From Coptodactyla brooksi (lineage: Eukaryota > Arthropoda > Insecta > Coleoptera > Scarabaeidae), in the NCBI GenBank assembly GCA_033557675.1, contig JAWQRM010000275.1:1-25060 (forward strand): DNA of 25,060 nt, given 5' to 3'. Under the pieces are notes generated by a model that was not told where the DNA came from, did no database searches, and worked only from the letters and a program-made list of their open reading frames with translations. The stretch's first letter is position 1; each line of letters opens with the position of its first letter. Shown one piece after another: positions 9,465 through 19,500 of this stretch. The position numbers were made by a program, and so were the translations under genes.

Positions 9465-10263
9465 AGTTTGAAGCCATATTTCTCTGGTGAAACTGCATAT
9501 AAAAACATCATCTTTGCTCATTATGTACACTTAAATGATACCAAATTATAATAAAAATTTCAACTTTGATATACGAACCTAAACCATGCTGTGAATTTTT
9601 GAATGTAAGGAAATAATGTGCATCAATGTTACAATTAATCCAATAACTGTTACCCATTCTAATGTGTTAATTATCCATATATATATCAATTTAAAATTTA
9701 AATTAAATAGAAACTGTTGTTTAGGCCTGTACAAGAATATAATACAACGATAAAAAAGGTTTAGTGTGTTATGAACTATAGTATTATAAGAAAGTAAAAC
9801 AAAGTAACATAATAACAAAATAAGTTCAATTTCACAAGCTCTGTGTATATACGTGAGTTTAGCCCATGAGACAGGTTTGCATAGGAACTTAGGAGACAGG
9901 TCTGTACAGGAGTTGTAGCCCCCATTACACTTGCAGCCTAGCCTTGCAGGACAAGTTAGTTCAGAACCTTCTTGCAGTGCATTCTTTGTTTTAATGTCAC
10001 CTATTTTTAGTGTCTCATAATAAGTGAAGGTTCCATTAAGAGATAAATATATAAATAAGTTATAAACATTTTTCTCTTGAAGGCTGTTATTTTGTAACAG
10101 TTATTTATATTTGTTTTTAAGACTAGTTACTTTTTTTTAAATGAAATGGATGAACAGCGCTCTATTGGACAGACAGTAAATCAAGTGTCATGAAACGTTT
10201 TGTGGTTAAACTTAAAACATTTAAATGACTTTGATGAAGATATCGAAATTTGTTTAAACTTAG
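9465..10263. other. inner flank between left arm and gene-like exon
   Basis: No coding frame I can support. A 19-nt word (GAGACAGGTTTGCATAGGA) at 9868-9886 recurs with three changes at 9893-9911, a short tandem duplication with a 25-bp period, in a locally GC-richer patch (about 9860-9985). That patch could be an exon or regulatory DNA, but no conserved peptide appears. The end (TTTAAACTTAG) works as a splice acceptor for the next feature. Confidence 0.4.
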
Positions 10264-10894
10264 GGTAAGTTCTTCTGTTTCGTCAATCTGTGAGTACCAT
10301 GAAAGAAAATACATATTGAACTATAACGATATTTTTGAAAAATACTGCTTAGGTTCATTTAAGTTTCATAAAAAACAAATTACTAAGGGTATAAGAGAAA
10401 TAAAACTTGAACATTTGTCCATGTTAATTACTAGTGATTCTCAAGTAGTTTCTAGAAAATCCCTTTGCCCGAATTGTTATTCAAATAGTTTGTTCTCAAC
10501 AGAAGAAATTGTTCTTCATATTGAAACACTTGAAACTAGATTTGAAAACTGTATACCCATAAAAGGACCAAGACTATGTCATAAATTCTATGGCATTGCA
10601 GAGATCGCAGTTAGGGGCTATGTAACATCAGAAACCGCACATTATGAAGATCATTGTGTTAGTAAAATTACATCTTTAACATTGAAAATACACACAGTGG
10701 CATGTGTATGTGATGGATAGTGGTGGCTTGCAGAGGTTGAAAAAATAAATTTGGAAAACAAATATATATTTCTGCATTTTTATCACCCTGCTGGATCAAG
10801 AATGTCATTCAAGAAATCTGGTAGTGAGAAAGTTTTGGTCTCCATGAAAAATATGTTAAGGAAATTTCAATGCTTGAACTTATCACAGCAACAG
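10264..10894 (+). pseudogene. exon of an uncharacterised, probably element-borne gene, with one TAG
   Basis: A frame (frame 2) is open from 10238 to 10717, meets TAG at 10718-10720 and stays open to a CAACAG|GTAGGT donor at 10895. Part one: SICEYHERKYILNYNDIFEK, then YCLGSFKFHKKQITKGIREI, then LCPNCYSN. From memory this resembles a module in uncharacterised arthropod and Hydra proteins that normally reads CCDPF..H.K...K.LR.I and ends in a CxxC pair. Here the CC of CCDPF has become CL. Part two, after the TAG: WWLAEVEKINLENKYIFLHF and YHPAGSRMSFKK, which resembles the tryptophan-rich segment (WW.g.i...d..v.F.HP.GP..SF) near the C terminus of the same proteins. The middle of those proteins is missing or shortened. 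An acceptor AG at 10262-10263 fits the upstream limit. It lies at the centre of the long inverted repeats. Function unknown; the family likeness is recalled, not searched. Confidence 0.6.
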
Positions 10895-11261
10895 GTAGGT
10901 CTTATTCGATTTCACAAAAGCTATCTGAAAAAATTAGTATGCTTCTTAACAATCACTTGGATTAGGAAGCACATCAAATGTAAATTCCATTGTAATTATT
11001 ATAAATATTTTACTTGTTTAGTTATAAAAACAATAGGCCTACATGTAAATTTTGCTTATTTTATGTGTTTTTCAATATTATAAGTTCCCTTAACTCAATC
11101 TGTGTATATCAATACCTTGTTATACCTTATCAAACTTAGCCAATGATGACACATTTGATTGCGTGACTAATTAGATTAATTGTGGTAATAATAATACGTA
11201 GTATTTCCTTATATTCAAAAATTCATAACATAGTTCAGAGTCAAATATCAAAGTACTGGTT
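10895..11261. other. inner flank between gene-like exon and right arm
   Basis: AT-rich sequence beginning with the splice donor GTAGGT. I see no acceptor followed by a credible coding continuation, and the open frame that runs on to 11083 is intronic in character (low complexity, no motif). Confidence 0.45.
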
Positions 11262-11837
11262 TCCAAAAATTAAAAAATTTCAATTTTAAAAATTCATAAA
11301 AAATAAGAACACCATTTTCAAAGCTCTTACTCTATTTAATGAGAGTACCTTATGAAACCTAACTGAAATAAAAAAAATACTGTGATAAATCACCCCTTCA
11401 TTGTTATTATTATTTAAGGTTCTAAAAAGTGTAATTTTTCAATTTTCATCACAAAATTTTGGAGGCCACTTTGACTGGTAAATTTTACTTTTAGGGTTTT
11501 ATGGTGAAGAAACAATGTTGTATAGAAGAAATTTATGAAAAAAAAAATGATGATCATTGCAATGTTGTCGCATAATACAGTCCAGAGATAATCAATTTAC
11601 GTTGATGCGTTCAAAATGAAAAATTGATGCTCGCTTGTGGGGTAAAACGGTGTGGGGTAAAACTTTTTTAAAAACTGTTTTGAACTCCTTATGTACATGA
11701 TGCCAACATATAAATAAGTCAAAATATTTGAAAGAGGTCAAGCAACCATCTTTATTTTTATGGATTGACTCCATAGTGGCTTTGTGAAGTTCTTTGTGAA
11801 CTTAAAATTTTATTTGAAAACAATTGTAATACTGCTA

Positions 11838-12569
11838 TACAGGTGTCCCAGCCAAGATTCCCTGGGCTAATAACTTTGAAAATAGAATAGATTTTTTAGT
11901 CTTAGATATAAATTAGATATAAATGACTTTTCTGTAATACAAGATCAAAGAGACTTTTCGTTCAAAATACTTCTTTTGTTGCTAAAAACATTGAAATTGG
12001 GTCCAATTGGTCAAATATTGAATTTTAAACAGTTATCGTCGTGTGCGATAATTCGAAAATTGAACAGTTGAGATAATTTAAATTTAACAAACTAGTCAGT
12101 AGGAGGTAATTTTAATCATCTATTTTATTAGCAGCTTTGGCTATTTAACAAAACCTAACTTATTAATTTAACGGCAGCCTTAGCTCATTGTGAACCCGGT
12201 GTTTTATACTAAACATGATCAATTGAATTTGATTTACTTTACGATGATCGCCGTCGATCTGCCAAAGAAGAGGTGTGGAAGGAAAAAAGACAAATATCTT
12301 TTAAAAGGACAACATAAAGATTTAAGAATAAAAACCAGAATTATTTAACAATTGATGAGGAGATGGTAATTGTTATAAGTCATTTTTATCATCTCAAGTT
12401 TTATTGTAGGTTTTAGTTGTTTGTGTTCAGTCGTGTGTTTATTTATCAATTTTTAAATCTAATGAACCTGCGTTGTCAACATAGTGAAACATTCTATTGA
12501 CAATTAAAACTACGTGACTAAATTTAACTTACCTCGAAAACTGTTTAATTTTTAGTTGGGATACCTGTA
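11838..12569. mobile_element. TA-flanked MITE, TACAGGTGTCCC termini
   Basis: The left end TACAGGTGTCCCAGCCA (from 11838) matches the reverse complement of the right end (TACAGGTATCCCAACTA, ending at 12569) with three changes over 17 bp. Both are flanked by TA (11836-11837 and 12570-12571), as expected for Tc1/mariner-type insertion. The 732-bp interior has no coding frame, so it would depend on an enzyme made elsewhere. Related left termini occur at 3334 and 8064. The assignment to Tc1/mariner rests only on the TA flank. Confidence 0.6.
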
Positions 12570-12587
12570 TATTTAGAAGGAGAACAT

Positions 12588-12648
12588 TGCAACAATCCCA
12601 GAGAAGGAAGGTCGTTGTAAGCAAGGTTGTTATAAGCGAATTGTACTG
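12588..12648 (-). repeat. orphan pogo/Tigger-type terminal sequence
   Basis: Read on the minus strand from 12648: CAGTACAATTCGCTTATAAC followed by AACCTTGCTTACAACGACC, preceded by TA (12649-12650). Pogo-group elements insert at TA and begin with CAG; the pogo terminus itself also continues into an AATTCGCTTA-like word. Only one terminus is visible, directly next to the MITE's right end, so the remainder of this element is lost or was replaced. Confidence 0.5.
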
Positions 12649-12769
12649 TATTTATATAATTACATATATAACGTATTTCACGTTTTGCCTATGCACAATT
12701 ATTTTTAGTAATGCTTTGTAAACGTCTTGGTATTAATAAAATCACAATGAGATCTTCTAGATTTACCAT

Positions 12770-13020
12770 GCATTCTGAATTTCTCCAGCACAAAGGCCTT
12801 TTATAGGTCTTTTATCACATTATCCCAAATATTTTCTATTGAATCAAATCAGGAGCGACTTGGTCATTACTCTGAATATATGTTTGCAATACTATTATCC
12901 TTTTGAGAAATGCAACTTTTATACAATTCGTTACGGAAGGCAACATGACGTTCGATAATAGGTTTATATAATTCTCCCTCGTCAACCGATCCTTCAACAA
13001 ACACGTGCCTAACAACTTAT
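12770..13020 (-). pseudogene. Tc1/mariner-type transposase fragment
   Basis: The minus strand encodes LLGTCLLKDRLTRENYINLL followed by SNVMLPSV, which fits the region before the second catalytic Asp in Tc1-like DDE enzymes (a G....dG.LT...Y...L...LP pattern). After a frame change it gives DSIENIWDNVIKDL (near 12785-12850), the ENIWD motif that in this superfamily follows the third catalytic residue. The QQDNA-type motif between them is missing. Short, frameshifted and clearly dead. The exact subfamily cannot be told. Confidence 0.6.
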
Positions 13021-13641
13021 CCAACTACACACACTTATCGGAAAGAGATACTATGACCTATTCGTTTTACATAAGATCCTACGTAAGGACCCTACATACA
13101 TGGATACGGGTCTTTCATTGGAAAATATAAAATTTTCCTCAAAAACATTTTGTCCTTCGATAGTTTTTCATATAGACGTCGAAAAACATTTAATTGTCAG
13201 ATATTTTTTTCTATAATTATGAATCTGGTCACCTATGGTTTCAAAAGGACTCTCTCCGAAATAATTAACTAGTGTTTTCGGTGGTATATTTAGATAGAGT
13301 TAATAATAATCAATTATTGGGAGCAACATTTCACATGTTCGTATACAAAAGGAGAAACAAATACAAATTTGGATTACTGTCGACGTTTCGTAAACTACTT
13401 GAGGATATTTGAGAGGATAATTCCTGGAACAGAAATAAATTAAAAACCTCTTATAATTTTTTTTCAAAAATGCATTCTGAAAGATTTCATTAAAAATTTC
13501 CGAGTACAATTCTATATAGCCCAGATTAAATTGATACTACAAATAACCACTCCTAAATACAGTCGTTTTTTAGATCTGAGAGAGCCTCCTCATCGTCCAG
13601 TTTTAATGGAACTGCAGTCAACAATTCAGCATACACAATCA
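13021..13641. other. no gene seen
   Basis: AT-rich flank between the Tc1-like fragment and the second piggyBac copy. The frames at 13300-13509 (minus) and 13531-13815 (plus) show no motif; the second runs into the piggyBac terminus, which argues that it is chance. Confidence 0.5.
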
Positions 13642-13686
13642 TTAACCCTGCTGTTCTCCTTAGTTTTACTGTACACTTGTAGTCCT

Positions 13687-13726
13687 TCGGGTCATAGTGA
13701 AGATACATCGCTTCACTATGACCCGA
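13687..13726. repeat. 16-bp perfect hairpin at the terminus of piggyBac copy 2
   Basis: 13687-13702 pairs exactly with 13711-13726 around an 8-nt loop (13703-13710). Copy 1 has a much shorter form at the same place (GGGTGATAGTGACCC, 3730-3744), about 21 bp smaller. The hairpin lies some 40 bp inside the element end. Confidence 0.92.
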
Positions 13727-13931
13727 CTATGTGCAGGTTCAGGAGAATTGTCGAGAATACCTCGAAATTAATATATTACGATTTTATTACAGTACATATA
13801 CGAAAACAACGATGAAAAGCCATCTTATTACTAACAAAAGTAAAATGTATTATAATAAAATATATTACAAACACTAAATCTAAAAATAAGAGAGAACATT
13901 AAATAAGTTTTGATGTGCATCCAATTATTGC

Positions 13932-15028
13932 CTAATATTTACACTGATGACAATAATACACCACATAAACCTTACACAAATATTTATTACACTTACAAAA
14001 TGTTATACTTGTTTTGTTGCCACATTTTGATGGACACATATTAAAGATTGCCCCAGATGTACATTGAATTTTCTTTATTACGACAGTAGCTTGTTGAGTA
14101 CGAGGTTTGTGTTCTCTTGACATCATACAGGGAGTTACCATCAGTTTGCCCAATTCCTCCAGAAATAGTGTTCTCTTGTATAAAACGTTCTTATTCTGGA
14201 TTTATTTCTCTCCATAACACAAATGCATCATAAACACAAACATATTACAAACACAACCAAGTATATTGCAGAACAAAATAATAGGCCATCGATCGAGAAA
14301 AACTAATAGTTATAATCTAGTATCATTTGTGGCTTCTTGTCGTTCCTGCTGCTTATTTCCTCATCACATTGCTTGTGCTCATGATAATAGCATTTCATCT
14401 AATTTTTTCGGATGTGAAAAAATTATCACACGTAACATTTTACTCCTCGAGTTAGGTCTAAAACTGCTCGCATGGTTTGATTTTTTTCTGATGCTTGACC
14501 TGGACATTTTCCCGTACAAACTTCAGCTTTCATGGCGTAGGAACTACCACTGTCACAAAGAGTCCATATTTTGATATCACATTTTGCTGGCTTGCTGGAA
14601 AGTACTGTTGGAAAGAAGAGCGTCCTCTGAAGCCAATAAGTTGTTTGTCAACAGTAATATTATCACCTACGTTGTACAATTTAGGCACAATTTCTATCCA
14701 CTTTTCCCAAAACTCTTATAGGGGCTAATTTGTCACTTGCTCTCCTTTGTTGACGATCCACCTTATAGTCAAAACGTAATACGCGTGATATTCGAACATC
14801 GTTGCACAGAAAATAGGTCTACCAGTTTCTGCATCCCACTAACTTTTTGTTAATTCGCTATGTGATTTATAAACTCCTACCAACAACAATAATCCTACAT
14901 ATACTTGTATTGCAATATTACCCAGATCTTCCGAATCACATCCGTGCACCTTACTTTATACCTTCATCGTCGCATGCATTTGTATCTATCTCTGCTATTT
15001 CTTCATCAGATAGAAATCGCCTCGCCAT
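13932..15028 (-). pseudogene. piggyBac-like transposase, copy 2, broken
   Basis: The start ATG at 15028 opens MARRFLSDEEIAEIDTNACD, the typical acidic piggyBac N terminus, which soon hits a stop. Further on the family order is kept: SKPAKCDIKIWTLCDSGSSY with the first catalytic Asp (14552-14554), AMKAEVCTGK, VTCDNFFTS with the second catalytic Asp (14425-14427), RWPIILFCNIL, LEELGKLMVTP, and the cysteine-rich tail (MCPSKCGNK, FCKCNKYLCKV, YYCHQCKY) ending in TAG at 13932. The segment with the third catalytic Asp (the VDxxDQ motif) is deleted near 14300, and an in-frame TAA follows RWPIILF. Total span is 1.1 kb against about 1.7 kb for an intact gene. Not functional. Confidence 0.9.
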
Positions 15029-15459
15029 TATTTATGATGATGCTTATGCAGCAGCATATATGTAAAGAAACTGAAGTGGGCTGTCCGAGTTCCCTATTTG
15101 TATGATATATTAGTGTGCACGTACAGCCATGCCCAGATATGTACAGACCAGTATGAATGCCATAATCTTGTTGGTTGCTATATAGTTATAAAACACTTAC
15201 AGTATTCGTGTAAATAAGGTTAAAAATAAAATTGTATAAAAGCAAATAAATCTAAATAATTTTGGCTCATAATGATCTGAGCATTATATACGTAACAATG
15301 AAAATTTAATAATAATTTCTTGTAAAAACTGTTGGCAATATTATACTTGGCGTAATAGCTAACAAAGTTACAAAATCTTGGAAACAAATAATGACAAAGT
15401 TATAGAACCTTAAAATCCGTTTTGGATCATATTGACCCGAGAAGCACAGCAGGGTTTAA

Positions 15460-16193
15460 AGATCATTCCCGTGTAACTGGAATTAATTATTAACGTTTTG
15501 TTTTAAATATTAACCGACACATTTTGTTAACACATTCTGATTTCTCTTTAAATTTCCTTTATAATTGTAGGTGATAACTTGATATTTGTTTTAAAACTCG
15601 CGCTTTAGAAGCTATTTAAAAAAAACATTAATTGTAAACATTTCAATAAAGGTATTTACTTGTCTTATTATCAACCTAACGTTGAAGATCTTTTAATTTT
15701 AAAGTAGAAAATAAGCTAGTTTTAAGGTTCTAAGGAGCTGTATTAGAAGACATTTTTATCTAGTATTTTAAATATAATATTTTTTAACATACAGAGTCCT
15801 GGATTGGAATTTCAATTTAGACTATATTTCACCGGTTTTGATGGTGGTTTCCGCACCACCATGTTTGAATTATATTACTAGCAATTTGGCACTTTTTTAT
15901 GTATAAGTTGATGTATATAAATTCATACGTTTATACCCTATCGACAATAATTCATACTGAATATATTCTATGCACTAGACCGATTGGCGATATTTAATTA
16001 GCCCCATAGGAATTTAGTATAGAGAGCGGAAATGAGACGAACAGGGCTTCATTTACTTCGAGAGTGAGCGAAACAGCGCAGTATAACATATTTTTGGACG
16101 AATTAAAAAACAAATTCTTAACATACAAAGTATTCTATAAAACAACAAAAAATATTCTCAAGAATCAAAAAGTAAATAAAGGATCATTTAAAA
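15460..16193. other. no gene seen
   Basis: AT-rich flank right of piggyBac copy 2. The only GC-richer patch (about 15830-15870) contains GGTGGTTTCCGCACCACC, a hairpin with 6-bp arms. The plus-strand frame 16064-16273 is antisense to the transposase fragment that follows, and I discount it. Confidence 0.5.
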
Positions 16194-16564
16194 TTAAATT
16201 AAATGCTCAAAACCAGCCCCTTCTGCAAATAAACAATATCCTAAACGATTATAAAAATTTCGTCTTACGTTGATTAACATTTCAGGAGTAATGACCTGCA
16301 TGCAGTTTTCAATTCGTGACGTTAATGTAGGTAAATCATTTGCCCTGTCTTGTTGGAAACCATGAATATGCGACTTTACATAACCCCACAGAAAAAAAAT
16401 CGGATGGAGCTAAATCAGGAGACCTTGCTGGCCACACTATGTCATCATGCCCTGCGATTAAGCGATTTGGAAAAGTAATGCATAAATAAGTTTGCATAAT
16501 ACGACTATTGAGTAGGACAACCATCTAGCTGAAACAAAATATTTACATCATCCAATATTTGAAG
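16194..16564 (-). pseudogene. Tc1/mariner-like DDE transposase, C-terminal fragment
   Basis: Minus-strand pieces in order: LDDVNILFQLDGCPT (second catalytic Asp region, normally QQDGAP), then FPNRLIAGHDDIVWPARSPD with APSDFF (third Asp region), WGYVKSHIHGFQQDRANDLP, TLTSRIENCMQVITPEMLIN, then VRRNFYNRLGYC and GAGFEHLI ending in TAA at 16194-16196. The WPARSPDLAPSDFFLWGYVK pattern and the FEHL ending are typical of a large group of arthropod transposases usually annotated as Tc3-like. An extra T in the T run at 16389-16396 shifts the frame, a second shift lies near 16520, and the N-terminal half is gone. Dead remnant. It is a different family from the fragment at 12770, whose matching motif is ENIWD. 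Confidence 0.82.
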
Positions 16565-19500
16565 GATGCCCTTTTGTGTATTTTTTTAGTTAACCTTATT
16601 TCCTGTAAAGTTATATTATGTTGCACAGAGAGTTCAACGGATTGTCCCCCTGTACAAACAATGCACTTTACTGATTTCTATTGGTCATGCTAGACAGTAG
16701 AGCGACATCTGGTTGCCAAATTTTAGTACAAAAAAGAACGTAGAGCAGTTTTCAAACATTTGCCGCCGGCGCTTCCGAAACGTGCGTCAAGCAAAATAAA
16801 CTTTTCAGTTTTGGTGTAGTGGTGGCATTGTTCAAACTTTGTTACTAAGCCAAAGGTACCAAAATTCTCAACCCTTTTGTTCGACAGTTTAACACGCTAA
16901 TGTTACCACTATTTTTGATACTTTAATTTAGTATCATAAGAAGAATATCGATATAATATCATAACCATTGAAAATGTTCATACATTGTCATTAAAACATT
17001 TAGAAAATATCTAAACAACATATTGTTTAGCAAAAGTGTGTTATTTATTAGAAAAAAAGGAAACTTTAAATTAAATTATTCAAAATAATTTAATAATTTT
17101 TATTTTACTATTTTCTAATCAGCGTCTTTGTTTCTTGAAATAAATCATAAATTATACAGTTAAATGGTATTGAAGGCTTCCGCCTTAAGGATGCCTTAAA
17201 TGTACTCTATAGCAGACTAGAATAATATTTTAATATATAAAGTCTTGTTAAATTGTCTGCTAATAAAGTAATCGTTAGCAGACAATAAGTAATTAATTGT
17301 TATATAATTTGTATGTAATTATTATATCTGAAACAAAGCACATGATATGTATCGATTAGAAATTCACATTGTATTGCTTTCGTATAGCTAATTTTCCTGA
17401 CGGCCTCATACCTGAAACCAGTCCAAAATAGTATGAAACAATTTGACACTGCTCAGTAATTTTTCATCTAATCTTACCAAAAAATCTCATTTGCTTAAAA
17501 CTCAATACTCCTTTTGATATTTCTGTACCATTTATTTAAATTGTGTCAATTTTGAAATCTTCTTCCAAATAAAACTTTTACAATGAGCTGTTAACTGGGC
17601 AAGTTGTGGAGAAGGAAATCTTCTTTTGAAAAGTTATTGGTCGTCAACACATTTCTAGTAGCACATAACGCAGTCGAAATAGTTGAATTTAGAACTTATT
17701 GTTGCTTACGGTGCATACTGAACATGTTCCTTTGAGAATTATATTTAGGAACATGGTCCGTGTACGATTTTATGGCAACATGGCCATTTTACCAAGTTTG
17801 CGTTTAATGACTCATAAAATGAACGCCGCAAAGTAACACGGGTTATATTATTTTCAAATAACGCTACTTGTTATTGGATTAAAGACATCCTTTGAAAATC
17901 CCAATTGCACCTTTTATTCAGTCCTCTAAGAGCATGGTTACTATTGAAATTTTATATTTTTGATGGATATGTTTGATATACCTTATGGTTGCAAGCCGAC
18001 TACATATAGTATGTTATTTCAGGAAGTTTATGTCTTGGAAAATATTTTGATATGTTGAAATAACTGAACTAAAATGTCACAAATAGTGTATACTGTTAAT
18101 TTTAATACATTTCACCTTCAATATATCAAATCAAAATCGTAAACCAAATCTGGAATCCATATTCATGAAAATTCTGAGCAATACTACACTCCTGTTTACA
18201 AAAATTGCAACACCATGAAGGACTCACGCGATTGGGTTAAAATATACACCAAGTGCAAATTAGGGCGTGCTCTTCAAATGATTAGAATTTCAGAGATACC
18301 CATTTGCTTTGTAAATTTAATCGTTAACTTGTATCAATACAGGTCGTTTGTGACGTTAATTTCATTCAAATCTGATGCATCCTATATGGCGTTGCAATGT
18401 TTATGAACAGGTGTTTATAAAGGAAGAAGGGGTAATGTGGAAATAATACTCTTCTGTTAATCTGTTGATGTATGTGTTAATGTACTATTTCGATTAAATA
18501 ATCCTCTTTTACAAGTTTATGTTATGTACTTGTTAAGAAACTGTTGTCACAAGAGTTAATAAAGTTTAAAAATCAAGGAATGTTCTTGATTTTGAATGAA
18601 GTTCCTTGTCAATGGTGTAAAGATTTTCAGTTCGAAAATTAAAACAGTATACACGAGGCACAGTTACTCTGATACATATTTGAAAACACTGTATTTTCAA
18701 TATTTTATTATTTCAATATGAACAGTGCTTAAACTCCACACAGTTTTATTAAACATAGTTTTAAACTACAGTTATTTATAAATAATTATCTAACATATTT
18801 TTGGTAATGAAATGATTGGTATTTCTATTTAATCACAAAGTTCTAAAATCATTTGGCTATGTAGCCTTAAAGCTATCACTGGAAGATTATGCGCCAAAAT
18901 TAATAAGACCTCATATAACGAAATTATCAGTTTAATGAACGTTATTCGCTAAAATTCCAGGACTTCGAGGTTGGAAGCCATAGGACTCGCTTTAATCACG
19001 TTATACATTCTGAGCTCTTTATCCGTCGTATTAATCTCGTGTACCGCTTTTGATTAAAGTTTCTCCCTGTTTACCACGATTGCTAGCTTGGCTTAGTTAT
19101 GTACATATATGTGCATGGAATGAATGGAATATATGGTTACTATTAATATATCGGAAAGTTTCGTAATTGCCGCTGAACCTAATAGCTAAACAAAACGGTT
19201 ATTGTGTTTTGCAAAGTATTAAATTGTAGATACGGGTAAGCAGCCAAAGTAAACGCAGTTATTGTGTTGGTGAGTAATTTGGCTGTATGCGTGATTAAAG
19301 TATTGCCAAAATAATTAATGTAACTGGCCAAGATATTTCTTGACAAGTGTTACTGAAAAACAAACGTTAATTTTAACTTCTCTTGTAGTATTGGAACTTG
19401 AACTACAAACATCGAACTAGCATAAACAAAATCTATAATATATCACTAACTTTTTCAGTTAATGTACAGGGTAAATAATATTAGGGAAACTACTATGAAT

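Larger units (their letters stand above)
9043..11596. mobile_element. putative DNA transposon with long degenerate inverted repeats
   Basis: The segment 9043-9464 matches the reverse complement of 11262-11596, with interruptions. Shared blocks include ATCTCTGGA, CAACATTGCAATG, TTTTTAGAACCTTAAAT, GAAGGGGTGATTTAT, AGAGTAAGAGCTTTGAAA and TTTTTTAATTTTTGGAAA, in the same order when one side is reversed. The left arm is longer because of an inserted hairpin half (9073-9253). The arms enclose about 1.8 kb that includes the gene-like exon 10264-10894. Long inverted repeats around a gene suggest a foldback or long-TIR DNA transposon carrying its own or captured coding sequence. I could not fix the exact ends or a target duplication, and the superfamily is unknown. 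An alternative is two independent copies of a MITE inserted in opposite orientation. Confidence 0.65.
13646..15454 (-). mobile_element. piggyBac-like element, copy 2, both termini present
   Basis: The left terminus CCCTGCTGTTCTCC follows TTAA (13642-13645). The right terminus is its inverted counterpart (GAGAAGCACAGCAGGG ending at 15454), followed by T then TTAA (15456-15459), so the target duplication is kept apart from one extra base. Both ends have a nearby GGGTCAtA-tGAcC word, a subterminal repeat common in this superfamily. The element is about 1.8 kb and its transposase reads on the minus strand. It is shorter than typical autonomous copies because of internal deletions. Confidence 0.88.

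Noticed and set aside
9579..9818. Minus-strand open frame of 79 codons
   Set aside because: Low-complexity AT-rich sequence between the inverted arms, without a motif and on the strand opposite the recognisable exon.
14266..15105. Several plus-strand open frames
   Set aside because: All are antisense to piggyBac copy 2, whose minus-strand frames carry the recognisable motifs.
15830..15870. Short GC-richer hairpin GGTGGTTTCCGCACCACC as a regulatory RNA
   Set aside because: Only six paired bases and no conserved context; it is expected by chance in a window of this size.
16064..16273. Plus-strand open frame of 69 codons
   Set aside because: Half of it is antisense to the transposase tail ending at 16194, and the lysine/asparagine-rich composition is that of random AT-rich DNA.
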